DNA of 64,000 nt. It comes from JALORV01 sp035498175 (GTDB lineage: Bacteria > Pseudomonadota > Gammaproteobacteria > Burkholderiales > Burkholderiaceae_F). Numbering within the stretch: the stretch's first letter is position 1; each line of letters starts with the position of its first letter. The stretch covers positions 1 to 64,000 of the forward strand of contig DATKAJ010000025.1 in NCBI GenBank assembly GCA_035498175.1, in the 5' to 3' direction. The notes under the pieces were generated by a model. It searched no databases, was not told the origin of the DNA, and saw nothing but the letters and a program-made list of their open reading frames with translations. Below, in pieces: positions 18,713 to 27,379 of this stretch. A program made the position numbers and the translations under genes.

Positions 18713-20713
18713 TCAACGATCGCGGACGTGCTCCAGAGCCTGGTTCGCCGATTCGTAGATGTGCGGTGCGACCCCGCGCGCACCCAGCGCCGTCCCCAGC
18801 TTGGCGCGCAGGAACCCCGAAGTCGTGTAACGGCTGACGCCGAAGTAGTAGTTGTCGACCAGGTGCTTGACCATCTCGGCGTACTCGTCGGAAACCTCGG
18901 GCGCGAGATCGAAATGGTCGTAGTTGACGATGCCGTAGACCTTGTGGCCGATCGCGTCGAGACGGTGCTTGATCTCCTCGTAGACCGCCCGGACGTCGGC
19001 CGAGGTCCGCACCGACAGCCGCTCGAAATTGATGAACAGGACGTTGTGCTCTTCGTCGTAGGCCAGGCGCTGGTCGAGCGGCACCGCGAGCATCCGCTCG
19101 CGCAGGTTCATCGGCTCGTCGGCGAAGATCGCGGCATCCATCAGCGCCGGGTCGCGCCGGATCACCGGCTTGAACTCCATGCGCGCAAGGACGTCGCGCT
19201 CGATATCGACGCCGGGTGCGACTTCGGTCAGCTCCAGGCCTTCATCACCGAGCCTGAACACGCAGCGCTCGGTCACGTATAGCACCGGCTGCCCGCGATG
19301 GCGCGCTTCGGCGCCTGAAAACGTACGGTGTTCGACCTGGGCGACGAACTTGCGCGGCCCGATGTCGTTCAGCAACAGCAGCCTGCGATCGTCCACGCGC
19401 ACCTGCAGGTCCCCTGCGGTGAACGTGCCGACGAAGACGACGCGCTTGGCCGATTGCGAGATGTTGATGAAACCGCCGGCGCCCGCAAGGCGTGGTCCGA
19501 ACTTACTGACGTTCAGGTTGCCCTGGCGGTCGGCCTGCGCCAGCCCCAGGAACGCGAGATCGAGCCCGCCGCCGTCGTAGAAGTCGAACTGGTAGGGCTG
19601 ATCGATGATGGCCTGCGTGTTGACCGCGGCGCCGAAATTCAGGCCTGAGGCCGGAATGCCGCCGACCACGCCCGGCTCGGCGGTCAGCGTCAGCAGATCG
19701 ATCACCTTCTCCTCGGTTGCGACCGAGGATATGCCCTCGGGCATGCCGATGCCGAGGTTGACGACGCCGTTGGCCTGAAGCTCGAGCGCGGCGCGGCGCG
19801 CGATGATCTTGCGCTCGCTCATCGGCATCGGCGCGAGGGTGCTGACCGGAACGCGGATCTCGCCGGCGAAGCCCGGGCTGTATTGCTCGACGAAGGTCTG
19901 CATGTGGTACTCGGGCTTTTCCGCGACCACGACACAGTCCACCAGCACGCCGGGGATCTTGACCTGTCGCGGGTTCAGCGAGCCGCGCTCGGCGATGCGC
20001 TCGACCTGCACGATGACGATGCCGCCCGAGTTGCGCGCGGCCATCGCAATCGCCAGCCCCTCGAGCGTCAGCGCCTCGCGTTCCATCGTGATGTTGCCGT
20101 CGGGATCCGCCGTCGTTCCGCGCACGATGCCGACATTGATCGGGAACGCCTTGTAGAACAGGTACTCCTCGCCGCCGATTGTCATCAGTTCGACGAGATC
20201 CGCCTGCGTGCACGGATTGATCTTGCCGCCACCGTGGCGAGGGTCGACGAAGGTGCCCAGCCCGATGCGTGTCAGCGTCCCGGGCTTGCCGGCGGCGATG
20301 TCGCGGAACAGGTGCGTGATCACGCCCTGCGGCAGGTTGTAGGCCTCGATGCGATCGGCCACCGCAAGTGCCTGCAGCTTCGGCACCAACCCCCAGTGGC
20401 CGCCGATGACGCGCCGGACCAACCCGGGATGACCGAGATGATTGAGTCCGCGCTCCTTGCCGTCGCCCTGCCCGGCCGCGTACACGAGAGTGAGCCCCTC
20501 GGGCCGGCCGACGCCCTCCGGATCCTTCTCGCTCGACTCGAGGAAGCGCTGCTCGAGCGCGACCGCGATGTTCTCCGGAAAGCCGATGCCGACGAAGCCG
20601 GTCGTCGCGAGTGTGTCGCCGTCCTGGATCAGCTGCACCGCCTCACGCGCGGTGACGATCTTGCCCTTCTCGAAATTCTTGAGCCCTTGCAGCAGCTCGC
20701 GTCCACGCCCCAT
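18713..20713 (-). CDS. Acyl-CoA:acetate/3-ketoacid CoA-transferase with C-terminal extension
   Basis: 666 residues. Residues 15-520 are a fused family I CoA-transferase, with both halves joined as in propionate CoA-transferase. The catalytic glutamate is Glu346 in TAEPGVVGG; GIGMPEGIS and DGGGLDLAFLG are also conserved. Such enzymes move CoA between acyl-CoA and a carboxylate through a glutamyl-CoA intermediate. Residues 530-666 form an extra domain (starting near LRERMLAVPLDQRLAYDE) with a helix-strand pattern like STAS/SpoIIAA folds; I cannot assign it. GGAGGGAAGG precedes the ATG. It is monocistronic and divergent from the next gene. Confidence 0.88.
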   Translation of the reverse strand: MGRGRELLQGLKNFEKGKIVTAREAVQLIQDGDTLATTGFVGIGFPENIAVALEQRFLESSEKDPEGVGRPEGLTLVYAAGQGDGKERGLNHLGHPGLVRRVIGGHWGLVPKLQALAVADRIEAYNLPQGVITHLFRDIAAGKPGTLTRIGLGTFVDPRHGGGKINPCTQADLVELMTIGGEEYLFYKAFPINVGIVRGTTADPDGNITMEREALTLEGLAIAMAARNSGGIVIVQVERIAERGSLNPRQVKIPGVLVDCVVVAEKPEYHMQTFVEQYSPGFAGEIRVPVSTLAPMPMSERKIIARRAALELQANGVVNLGIGMPEGISSVATEEKVIDLLTLTAEPGVVGGIPASGLNFGAAVNTQAIIDQPYQFDFYDGGGLDLAFLGLAQADRQGNLNVSKFGPRLAGAGGFINISQSAKRVVFVGTFTAGDLQVRVDDRRLLLLNDIGPRKFVAQVEHRTFSGAEARHRGQPVLYVTERCVFRLGDEGLELTEVAPGVDIERDVLARMEFKPVIRRDPALMDAAIFADEPMNLRERMLAVPLDQRLAYDEEHNVLFINFERLSVRTSADVRAVYEEIKHRLDAIGHKVYGIVNYDHFDLAPEVSDEYAEMVKHLVDNYYFGVSRYTTSGFLRAKLGTALGARGVAPHIYESANQALEHVRDR

Positions 20714-20855
20714 CGCCTTCCCTCCACGGCGCCGTGCCGTCCCGAAGCCCGGCGTTGTCGTCCTTGTACCGCAATGTAGTCATCCAATCGGACTCTTGTC
20801 ACCTTGGCAAGCCCGGCGGCAGAGTAAATTCCCGGAAGAGTTCCTGCGAATCGCC

Positions 20856-21314
20856 ATGTCTATCCATTCGCGCCATTGCGGGCACCGTCTGCGGCTCCTC
20901 GCAACCGGGGCGCTCGCAGCAGCGCTGTGCGCGCCACCTTCGTACGGACAGGAAACGGTCCAACCGATCGCGGCATCGGTGCTGCGCCCCTACTCGATCC
21001 GCGATCCGGTCAACGTGCCGCCTGCCGAGCGTTCGGCAATGCGGCTGGACGCCGACACGCTGCAGTCGCGCGATGTGAACTGGCTCGGCGGGGCAGTGCA
21101 GTACGAAGCGCCACGCGAGGCGATCAACGGCACCTACACCCGGCCCAAGATCGCGGTCGGCGTACCTTCCGAGTCACTGAAGGAATGGATGAACTCGGCC
21201 GGGTTCGCGGCCGAACAGTGCCTGCTGCCGATGGTCCGTGCGCGCGCGCGCGTCGGCGCCGACGGCGACGCCGGCGGCACGCTCTGGCTGCAGGCTCGCT
21301 GCAGCTTCCAGTAG
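20856..21314 (+). CDS. Small secreted protein of unknown function
   Basis: 152 residues. An N-terminal signal peptide runs through LLATGALAAALCAPPSYGQ. The mature part has no motif I recognise; it contains two Cys (QCLLPM and ARCSF at the very end) that could form one disulfide, and a Trp in SLKEWMNSAGFAAEQC. It is divergent from the CoA-transferase and lies about 100 bases before the dehydrogenase gene on the same strand. The clear signal peptide supports a real gene; the ribosome site is weak. Confidence 0.65.
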   Translation: MSIHSRHCGHRLRLLATGALAAALCAPPSYGQETVQPIAASVLRPYSIRDPVNVPPAERSAMRLDADTLQSRDVNWLGGAVQYEAPREAINGTYTRPKIAVGVPSESLKEWMNSAGFAAEQCLLPMVRARARVGADGDAGGTLWLQARCSFQ

Positions 21315-21418
21315 CGCTCCGCCTCGCTGCACCATCCCGCGGCGGCCGGCTTCTGCCTGGCGCTCGAACCGCCGCGCTCTACTACACTGGTCGGCTGGCG
21401 CAACCATCGAGGGGCAAC

Positions 21419-22183
21419 ATGCAGATCAGGGATCATGCTTTCATCGTGACCGGTGGTGCCTCCGGTCTGGGCGGTGCGACGACGCGCATGCTCGCCGGCC
21501 AGGGTGGCCGGGTCGTCATCGCGGATGTCCAGGCCGATCGCGGCGAGGCGCTCGTGCGCGAACTCGGCGGCGCGGCGCGCTTCGTCAAATGCGACGTCGC
21601 GAGCGAGCCGGACGGCCGCGCCGCCGTTGAAGCCGCGCTTGCACTCGGTCCGCTGCGCGGGCTCGTCAACTGCGCGGGCATCGCGATTGGCGAGAAGACC
21701 GTCGGCAAGGAGGGCCCGCATGCGCTGGCCTCATTCGCGCGAGTCATCGGCATCAACCTGATCGGCACCTTCAACATGATCCGCCTCGCGGCCGACGCAA
21801 TGAGTCGCCAGGAGGCGACCGCCGAAGGCGAGCGCGGCGTCATCGTCAATACGGCGTCGGTGGCGGCTTTCGACGGGCAGATCGGACAGGTCGCCTACTC
21901 CGCATCGAAGGGCGGAGTCGTCGGCATGACACTGCCGATCGCGCGCGATCTGTCGCGCAGCGGCATCCGCTGCATGACGATCGCGCCGGGCCTGTTCGCG
22001 ACGCCAATGCTGCTGGGCATGCCGCAGGAGGTGCAGGACTCGCTGGGCAAGCAGGTGCCGTTCCCCTCGCGTCTCGGCAAGCCCGAGGAATACGCAGCGC
22101 TGGTGCGCCACATCGTCGAGAACGTGATGCTCAACGGCGAGATCATCCGGCTCGACGGTGCGATCCGCATGCAGCCGAAGTAG
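21419..22183 (+). CDS. Short-chain dehydrogenase, HSD10/3-hydroxyacyl-CoA type
   Basis: 254 residues of classical SDR. The NAD-binding TGGASGLGGATTRML lies at the N-terminus, NCAGI in the middle, and the catalytic Ser and YSASK (Tyr-x3-Lys) at about residues 155-172. The late region PGLFATPMLLGMPQEVQDSL, the length and the DVQADRGEALVRELG segment resemble 17-beta-HSD type 10 / 3-hydroxy-2-methylbutyryl-CoA dehydrogenases, acting in isoleucine or fatty-acid breakdown. The exact substrate cannot be read from sequence. GAGGGG lies six bases upstream of the ATG. Confidence 0.9.
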   Translation: MQIRDHAFIVTGGASGLGGATTRMLAGQGGRVVIADVQADRGEALVRELGGAARFVKCDVASEPDGRAAVEAALALGPLRGLVNCAGIAIGEKTVGKEGPHALASFARVIGINLIGTFNMIRLAADAMSRQEATAEGERGVIVNTASVAAFDGQIGQVAYSASKGGVVGMTLPIARDLSRSGIRCMTIAPGLFATPMLLGMPQEVQDSLGKQVPFPSRLGKPEEYAALVRHIVENVMLNGEIIRLDGAIRMQPK

Positions 22184-22201
22184 CAGGCGTTCCGGCGCGC
22201 G

Positions 22202-23971
22202 ATGTCGCCCTTGCGCCTGTCCTCGGCCCTCGTCGCACTGCTGCTCGCGGCGTGCGCGGCTGCGCCCGAACGGCCATCGCAGCCCGAGCCGTCTTCGACA
22301 TTCCGTGCGGGCCTCGACACCGTCACGGCGCAGCGGCACATGGCCGCATCGGCCAATCCGCTCGCGACCCAGGCCGGGCTCGAGATCCTGCGCGCCGGCG
22401 GCAGCGCGGTCGACGCTGCGATCGCGATTCAGCTCGTGCTCGGGCTGGTCGAGCCGCAGAGTTCCGGGCTCGGCGGCGGCGCATTTCTGATGCACTGGGA
22501 TGGCACGCGCGTGGTTGCTTTCGACGGACGCGAAACCGCACCCGCCGCTGCCGACGAGCGGCTGTTCCTGACGGCCGACGGCAAGCCGATGCCGTTCTAC
22601 GCGGCCGTTGTCGGCGGCCGCTCGGTCGGCACCCCCGGCGCGGTTCGACTGCTCGAAACCGCGCACAAGCGTTACGGCAAGCTGCCGTGGCCGCGCCTGT
22701 TCGAGCCGGCGATGCGCCTCTCGGAGCAGGGCTTCGCGGTTTCGCCCCGCCTCAATCAGCTGCTGAGTGCCGAGAAATTCCTGAAGAACGATCCCGCTGC
22801 AGCCGCCTATTTCTACAACGCCGACGGCTCCGCCAGGGCGGTCGGCACCGTGCTGCGCAATCCGGACTACGCGGCGACGCTGCGCGCCATCGCAAATGGC
22901 GGCGCCGACGCGTTCTATTCCGGCGCGATCGCGGCCGACGTCGTCACGGCGGTGCAATCGCAGAAGAACGCGGGTAGGCTCGCGCTGTCCGATTTCAGCG
23001 CCTATGCCGTCAAGTTGCGCGAGCCGGTCTGCGCCGATTACAAGGCCTGGCGCGTGTGCGGCATGCCGCCGCCTTCCTCGGGCGGCATTGCGATCGCGCA
23101 GATGCTCGGAATCTTCACGCACCGGAACATTGCGGTCTTTCCGCCCGACGATGCTCCAACGCTCGAGCCGCGCGTTGAAGCCGTTCACCTCTTCTCCGAA
23201 GCAGGCCGCCTCGCATTTGCCGATCGCGGCGTCTATGTCGCGGACCCGGATTTCGTGCAGGTCAACGTGGCGGGGCTGCTCGATCCCGGGTATCTGAAGC
23301 AGCGCGCGCAGCTGATCGGTCCGCGCAGCATGGGCACCGCGCGCGCCGGGGTTCCTCCCGGCACGACGATGACGTTCGCGACCGATCCGTCGCCCCTGAG
23401 GGTCGCGACGTCGCACATCTCGGTCGTCGACGACAACGGCAACGCGGTCTCGATGACGACAACGATCGAGGACGTGTTCGGCTCGCGCGTGATGGTGCGC
23501 GGGTTCCTGCTGAACAACCAGCTCACCGACTTCGCGTTCGTGCCGCAGGTCGACGGCCAGCCGGTCGCGAACCGCGTGCAACCGGGCAAGCGGCCGCGCA
23601 GTTCGATGGCGCCCACGCTGGTCTTCGACCGCGCCAGTGGAGCCTTCGTCGCCAGCGTTGGCTCGCCCGGCGGCTCGCAGATCATCGGCTATGTCGCCAA
23701 GACGCTGGTCAGCGTGCTCGATTGGAACCTCGACATCCAGCAGGCAATCGCGCTGCCGAACTTCGGTTCGCGCAATGGACCCACCGAAGTCGAAAAGGAG
23801 CGAATCAGCGCGACGGTGATCGAGGGACTGAAGGCGCGCGGCCACGACGTTCGCGAGATCGACATGGGCAGCGGGCTGCAGGGCATCGTCCGCGTGCGCC
23901 TGCCCGATGGGCGCCTGGGCTGGGCTGGCGGCGCGGACCCGCGCCGCGAAGGTGTGGCGCTCGGGGATTGA
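22202..23971 (+). CDS. ggt: Gamma-glutamyltransferase, lipoprotein form
   Basis: 589 residues. The signal peptide ends in a lipobox, LAAC with Cys18, so the mature enzyme should be lipid-anchored on the periplasmic side rather than soluble. The precursor cuts itself to expose an N-terminal Thr that attacks gamma-glutamyl bonds such as that of glutathione. The nucleophile is Thr403 in TSHISVVDDNGNAVSMT; FLLNNQLTDF and GSPGGSQII of the small subunit are present, and GGSAVDAAIA and GLGGGAF mark the large subunit. It begins 18 bases after the dehydrogenase and is probably co-transcribed with it. Confidence 0.94.
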   Translation: MSPLRLSSALVALLLAACAAAPERPSQPEPSSTFRAGLDTVTAQRHMAASANPLATQAGLEILRAGGSAVDAAIAIQLVLGLVEPQSSGLGGGAFLMHWDGTRVVAFDGRETAPAAADERLFLTADGKPMPFYAAVVGGRSVGTPGAVRLLETAHKRYGKLPWPRLFEPAMRLSEQGFAVSPRLNQLLSAEKFLKNDPAAAAYFYNADGSARAVGTVLRNPDYAATLRAIANGGADAFYSGAIAADVVTAVQSQKNAGRLALSDFSAYAVKLREPVCADYKAWRVCGMPPPSSGGIAIAQMLGIFTHRNIAVFPPDDAPTLEPRVEAVHLFSEAGRLAFADRGVYVADPDFVQVNVAGLLDPGYLKQRAQLIGPRSMGTARAGVPPGTTMTFATDPSPLRVATSHISVVDDNGNAVSMTTTIEDVFGSRVMVRGFLLNNQLTDFAFVPQVDGQPVANRVQPGKRPRSSMAPTLVFDRASGAFVASVGSPGGSQIIGYVAKTLVSVLDWNLDIQQAIALPNFGSRNGPTEVEKERISATVIEGLKARGHDVREIDMGSGLQGIVRVRLPDGRLGWAGGADPRREGVALGD

Positions 23972-24084
23972 TCGGCGCGCGTCCCAGGGCCGCGCGATCC
24001 CCCGGGAGACCTCAGGTATGGGCTCAGGTCCTCTGGTTGCTAGACTTTCAGTTTCCGCCAACCACACTCAACGGGACACGCGCC

Positions 24085-24591
24085 ATGACGATCAAGGTCG
24101 GAGACCGGCTGCCTGAGGGCGAGCTACAGGAATTCATCGAAGTCGAAACCGCGGGCTGCTCGCTGGGGCCTAACACGTTCAAGGTGGGGGACCTGACGAA
24201 GGGCAAGAAAATCGCGGTCTTCGGCCTGCCGGGGGCGTACACGCCGACATGCTCGGCCAAGCACGTTCCGGGCTACGTCCAGAAACTGGACGCTCTGAAG
24301 GCGAAGGGAATCGACGAGGTCTGGTGCATATCCGTCAACGACGCGTTCGTGATGGGCGCCTGGGGGCGCGACCAGCACGCGACGGGCAAGGTGCGCATGA
24401 TGGCCGACGGCTCCGCAGCGTTCACGAAGACGCTCGGGCTCGAACTCGACCTGACAGCGCGCGGCATGGGCGTCCGCAGCCAGCGCTACTCGATGCTGGT
24501 CGACAACGGCGTCGTGAAGTCGCTGAACATCGAGGGGCCGGGCAAGTTCGAAGTCAGCGACGCCGATACGATGCTGAAACAACTCGGCTGA
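24085..24591 (+). CDS. Peroxiredoxin, Prx5/AhpE-glutaredoxin-type subfamily
   Basis: 168 residues. The peroxidatic Cys is Cys56 in PGAYTPTCSAKHVPGY, the Prx5 signature, and RYSMLVDNGVV and the final SDADTMLKQL fit the subfamily. It reduces hydrogen and alkyl peroxides with glutathione or glutaredoxin. A second Cys (Cys25) is N-terminal and there is one in DEVWCISV; neither is at the usual resolving position, so a one-Cys mechanism is likely. The gene follows gamma-glutamyltransferase by 113 bases, a suggestive but not conclusive glutathione link. Confidence 0.93.
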   Translation: MTIKVGDRLPEGELQEFIEVETAGCSLGPNTFKVGDLTKGKKIAVFGLPGAYTPTCSAKHVPGYVQKLDALKAKGIDEVWCISVNDAFVMGAWGRDQHATGKVRMMADGSAAFTKTLGLELDLTARGMGVRSQRYSMLVDNGVVKSLNIEGPGKFEVSDADTMLKQLG

Positions 24592-24610
24592 CTTTTGGCC
24601 CCTCCGACGA

Positions 24611-24634
24611 ACGCCGCCCACGGGCGGCGTTTTC
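24611..24634 (+). terminator. Terminator of the peroxiredoxin gene
   Basis: ACGCCGCC (24611-24618) and GGCGGCGT (24623-24630) form an eight-pair stem with a short T run. It sits between the convergent ends of the peroxiredoxin gene and murJ, so it could act on the plus strand; the T tract is short. Confidence 0.65.
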
Positions 24635-26183
24635 ACTTGACGGGGCGGTCGTGACGGAAGTCGCGCAGGCGGAACCCGAGCAGGAAGAGTGCCGCGAAGT
24701 ACGCGGTGGCTGCGGCGCTGATGAGCCCGGCCAACAGAGCCGCGCGCTGCCATGGTGACTGCGAGGCCGTCCAGTCGATCGACAGCTGCGCGGCCCACAG
24801 GACCGCACCGAGCGCAAGCAGCGCGAGCATGAGGCGCAGCAGGAAGCTACCCCACCCAGGCTGTCTCCGGTAGACCCTGCGTCGGACCAGGCCAACGTAG
24901 AGCGCGAGCGCGTTGCCACATGCGCCCAGGCTCACCGACAGCGCGAGTCCGGCGTGGGCCAGCCATGGCACCAGCACCAGATTGGCGACCTGCGTCGCGA
25001 TCAGCACTCCGATCGCAATCTTCACCGGCGTGCGGATGTCCTTCTGCGCATAGAAACCCGGCGCGAGGATCTTCACCGCGATCAGCCCAATCAGACCGAC
25101 CGCATAGCCGATGACCGCCACTGCGGTCTGGTGGACGTCCGCCGCAGTGAACTCGCGCCCCTGAAACAGCACCGCGACGATGGCCTCGGCGAGGAATCCG
25201 AGCCCGACTGCGGCGGGCAGCGCCAGCAGGAAGATCAGGCGCAGTCCCCAGTCGAGCAGGCGCGAGTAGTCCTCGAGGCGACGCTCGGCAAACGCCGAGG
25301 ACAGGCTCGGCAGCAGCACGGTCCCGAGCGCGACTCCGAGCAGCGCGGTCGGGAACTCCATCAGGCGATCGGCGAATGCGAGCCAGGTCACGCTGCCGGT
25401 CGCCAGGCGCGAAGCGATGTTCGTGTTGATGATGATCGACAGCTGCGCCACCGACACCGAGAAGATCGCCGGCAGCATCAGCGCCGCGACGCGGCGCACG
25501 TCCGGGTTAGATAGAGCCGAGCGCGGGCCGCCGATCCGCAGACGCAATCCCGCCCGGTGCAGGGCCAGCCACTGCAGGCCCAGTTGCAGCACGCCGCCGA
25601 GCAGGACAGCGAACGCGAGCGCCATGATCGGCTGCGCAAGCCGCGGCGCCAACCACAGGGAGCAGCCGATGAACGAGAGGTTCAGCAGTACCGGCGTGAA
25701 CGCGGGCACCGCAAAGCGCCGCCAGGTGTTCAGCATGCCCGCCGCGAGCGCGACCAGCGACATGAAGAGGATGTAGGGGAACATCCAGCGGGTCATCACC
25801 GTCGCGAGGTCGAACGCTTCCGGATTGCGCGCGAGGCCCGAAGCGATCAGCCAGACCAGCACCGGCGCGGCTACGGCGCCCACGACCGACACCGCCAGCA
25901 GCAGCCAGAACAGCGCCGTAGCAACGTGGCCGGCGAAGGCGACACTCTCGCGATCGTCGCTGCGGGCGCGGACATCGGCCAGCATCGGCACGAACGCCTG
26001 CTGAAACGCGCCTTCGCCAAACAGGCGTCGCAGCAGGTTCGGCAGCCTGAATGCGACGTTGAACGCGTCGGTCTCCGCGCTCGCGCCGAACAGGCGCGAG
26101 ATGATCATGTCGCGCGCCAGACCGGTGATGCGCGACAGCAGCGTCAGGCTGCTGACGGTCGCGAGGGCACGGAAGAGATTCAC
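24633..26183 (-). CDS. murJ: MurJ, lipid II flippase
   Basis: 516 residues from the GTG that gives the family N-terminus (V/M)NLFRALATVSSLTLLSRITGLARD; another GTG nine codons upstream lacks similarity. MurJ flips the peptidoglycan precursor lipid II across the inner membrane. About 14 hydrophobic segments are visible, with the conserved cavity residues in RITGLARD and RLPNLLRRLFGEGAFQQAFVP. It is divergent from rpsT, the usual neighbour in betaproteobacteria. Confidence 0.96.
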   Translation of the reverse strand: MNLFRALATVSSLTLLSRITGLARDMIISRLFGASAETDAFNVAFRLPNLLRRLFGEGAFQQAFVPMLADVRARSDDRESVAFAGHVATALFWLLLAVSVVGAVAAPVLVWLIASGLARNPEAFDLATVMTRWMFPYILFMSLVALAAGMLNTWRRFAVPAFTPVLLNLSFIGCSLWLAPRLAQPIMALAFAVLLGGVLQLGLQWLALHRAGLRLRIGGPRSALSNPDVRRVAALMLPAIFSVSVAQLSIIINTNIASRLATGSVTWLAFADRLMEFPTALLGVALGTVLLPSLSSAFAERRLEDYSRLLDWGLRLIFLLALPAAVGLGFLAEAIVAVLFQGREFTAADVHQTAVAVIGYAVGLIGLIAVKILAPGFYAQKDIRTPVKIAIGVLIATQVANLVLVPWLAHAGLALSVSLGACGNALALYVGLVRRRVYRRQPGWGSFLLRLMLALLALGAVLWAAQLSIDWTASQSPWQRAALLAGLISAAATAYFAALFLLGFRLRDFRHDRPVK

Positions 26184-26240
26184 TGCGGGAGATGAGGCGG
26201 GCGTGCACACCGGCGCACAGCGCCGGGCGTTACAGGATTT

Positions 26241-26269
26241 TTGTGGGTAAGCGGTTGATTTGATATAGT
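26241..26269 (+). promoter_or_regulatory. Candidate rpsT promoter
   Basis: TATAGT (26264-26269) lies 17 bases after TTGTGG (26241-26246). The segment is AT-rich compared with its surroundings and about 170 bases before rpsT, leaving a long leader. The -35 matches the consensus only in part. Confidence 0.5.
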
Positions 26270-26437
26270 TTAGGGCTTTTCGAAGACGCGCTCGCGCGAT
26301 TGCGGCGGGGCGTCAGCCGTCAAGGCGGGTCGCGAATGCAGCGACGATGGGGCAGAGCGCCCGCGAAGTCGCGGCAAACACGGTTTACACGGTAGATCAG
26401 GCAAACGGACCCGGCGCGGTCCCTTGAGGAACCAGAA

Positions 26438-26701
26438 ATGGCGAATACCAAGCAGGCCCGCAAGCGCGCGCGTCAGTCGACCGCGCGCAACGCCCAGAAC
26501 GCTTCGCAGCGCTCGCGCGCCCGCACTGCGGTGAAGTCGGTGCGCAATGCAGTGGCCGCCGGCGACAAGAAGGCGGCGATGGAGACTCTCAGCAAGGCGA
26601 CCAGCGTCATCGACGCGATCGCCGATAAGAAGGTGATTCACAAGAACACGGCGGCCCGCAACAAGAGCCGCCTGGCCGCCGCCGTTAAGGCGATGGCCTG
26701 A
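26438..26701 (+). CDS. rpsT: 30S ribosomal protein S20
   Basis: 87 residues, very basic and helical, opening MANTKQARKRARQSTARNAQ. S20 binds 16S rRNA early in 30S assembly. GAGGAACCAGAA forms the ribosome site. It has a likely promoter upstream and a hairpin terminator immediately downstream, so it is a single-gene transcript. The leader between the promoter and the start is roughly 165 bases; rpsT leaders in enteric bacteria take part in autoregulation, but I see no specific matching structure. Confidence 0.98.
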   Translation: MANTKQARKRARQSTARNAQNASQRSRARTAVKSVRNAVAAGDKKAAMETLSKATSVIDAIADKKVIHKNTAARNKSRLAAAVKAMA

Positions 26702-26729
26702 ACTCGGACCAGGGGCAGATCCGGTCCTC

Positions 26730-26761
26730 ACACCGTCGGCGTCCGCCGCCGGTGTTCTCTC
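26730..26761 (+). terminator. rpsT terminator
   Basis: ACACCG-T-CGGCG (26730-26741) pairs with CGCCG-C-CGGTGT (26744-26755), eleven pairs with one internal mismatch, followed by TCTCTCTT. It abuts the stop of the convergent DUF3579 gene. Confidence 0.8.
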
Positions 26762-27106
26762 TTAGTGGTCCTTGGTGCCCGGAGCCGCCACCGGCGGCTC
26801 CGGCAGCGAGCACGCCTCGTACACCGGCAGGTCGTTGTCGCGGGCGAAATTCATCACGAAATCGAAAGCCATGCGCTCGAGTTCGCGCAGGCGCTCGTCG
26901 ACCACGACACACTTGACCCCGCCGACCACCGTCGGCCGTACGTACGGTGAGTAGCCGATATAGGCATCGCGGCCCGTCGCAACGCCGCCAGGCCGATACG
27001 GCGACATCACCCCGCACAATCGCTCGGCCCAGTCGCTCGGCCGGAACGGACGGCCTGCCGAGTTCACGCCGTGAATGAAAAACTCGCGAAGCGGGGGCGC
27101 GGACAC
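26762..27106 (-). CDS. DUF3579 family protein
   Basis: 114 residues from a GTG. EFFIHGVNSAGRPFRPSDWAERLCGVMS is the DUF3579 opening (shown here as a run of short conserved blocks: FFIHGVNSAGRPF, SDWAERL, GVMSPY). CVVVDERLRELERMAFDFVM and ARDNDLPVYEAC complete the domain. The family is almost confined to betaproteobacteria and commonly lies near rpsT and the arginine genes; its function is unknown. There is no signal peptide or membrane segment, so it is cytoplasmic. No clear Shine-Dalgarno sequence precedes the start. Confidence 0.88.
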   Translation of the reverse strand: MSAPPLREFFIHGVNSAGRPFRPSDWAERLCGVMSPYRPGGVATGRDAYIGYSPYVRPTVVGGVKCVVVDERLRELERMAFDFVMNFARDNDLPVYEACSLPEPPVAAPGTKDH

Positions 27107-27326
27107 GGCGGGCTATGGGACGACGATCGGTGCGACGCGGATCCGGCCGCCTGGGCCGCAAGAGTCGCACGCGGTGCGTCGTGGCCGGAAACCGGAAGCA
27201 GCCGAAGTCTATCCGAGGGCAGGAGCGCACTTTCGGCGCGGAGGGATGCTGTCCGCGCGGCCCGTGTACTCCGTGCTCCACATCGTGCAGCGCCCGGGAG
27301 TTCGCTTGCATTTGACCTGCAATTGA

Positions 27327-27352
27327 CGCATAAAGCTGCCGCATAAAGCCGC
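27327..27352 (+). repeat. 13-base tandem duplication upstream of the decarboxylase
   Basis: CGCATAAAGCTGC (27327-27339) is followed directly by CGCATAAAGCCGC (27340-27352), one difference. It lies 28 bases before the decarboxylase start, next to two TTGAC sequences, so it may be part of the promoter or leader. Confidence 0.6.
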
Positions 27353-27379
27353 CCTCGCCGGCTCCGCCCGCCTCCGCGC

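Noticed and set aside
21731..24067. A long open frame on the minus strand, opposite the dehydrogenase and gamma-glutamyltransferase genes
   Set aside because: It is antisense to two well-supported genes, is very rich in Arg, Asp and His as expected from GC-rich shadow frames, and has no recognisable domain.
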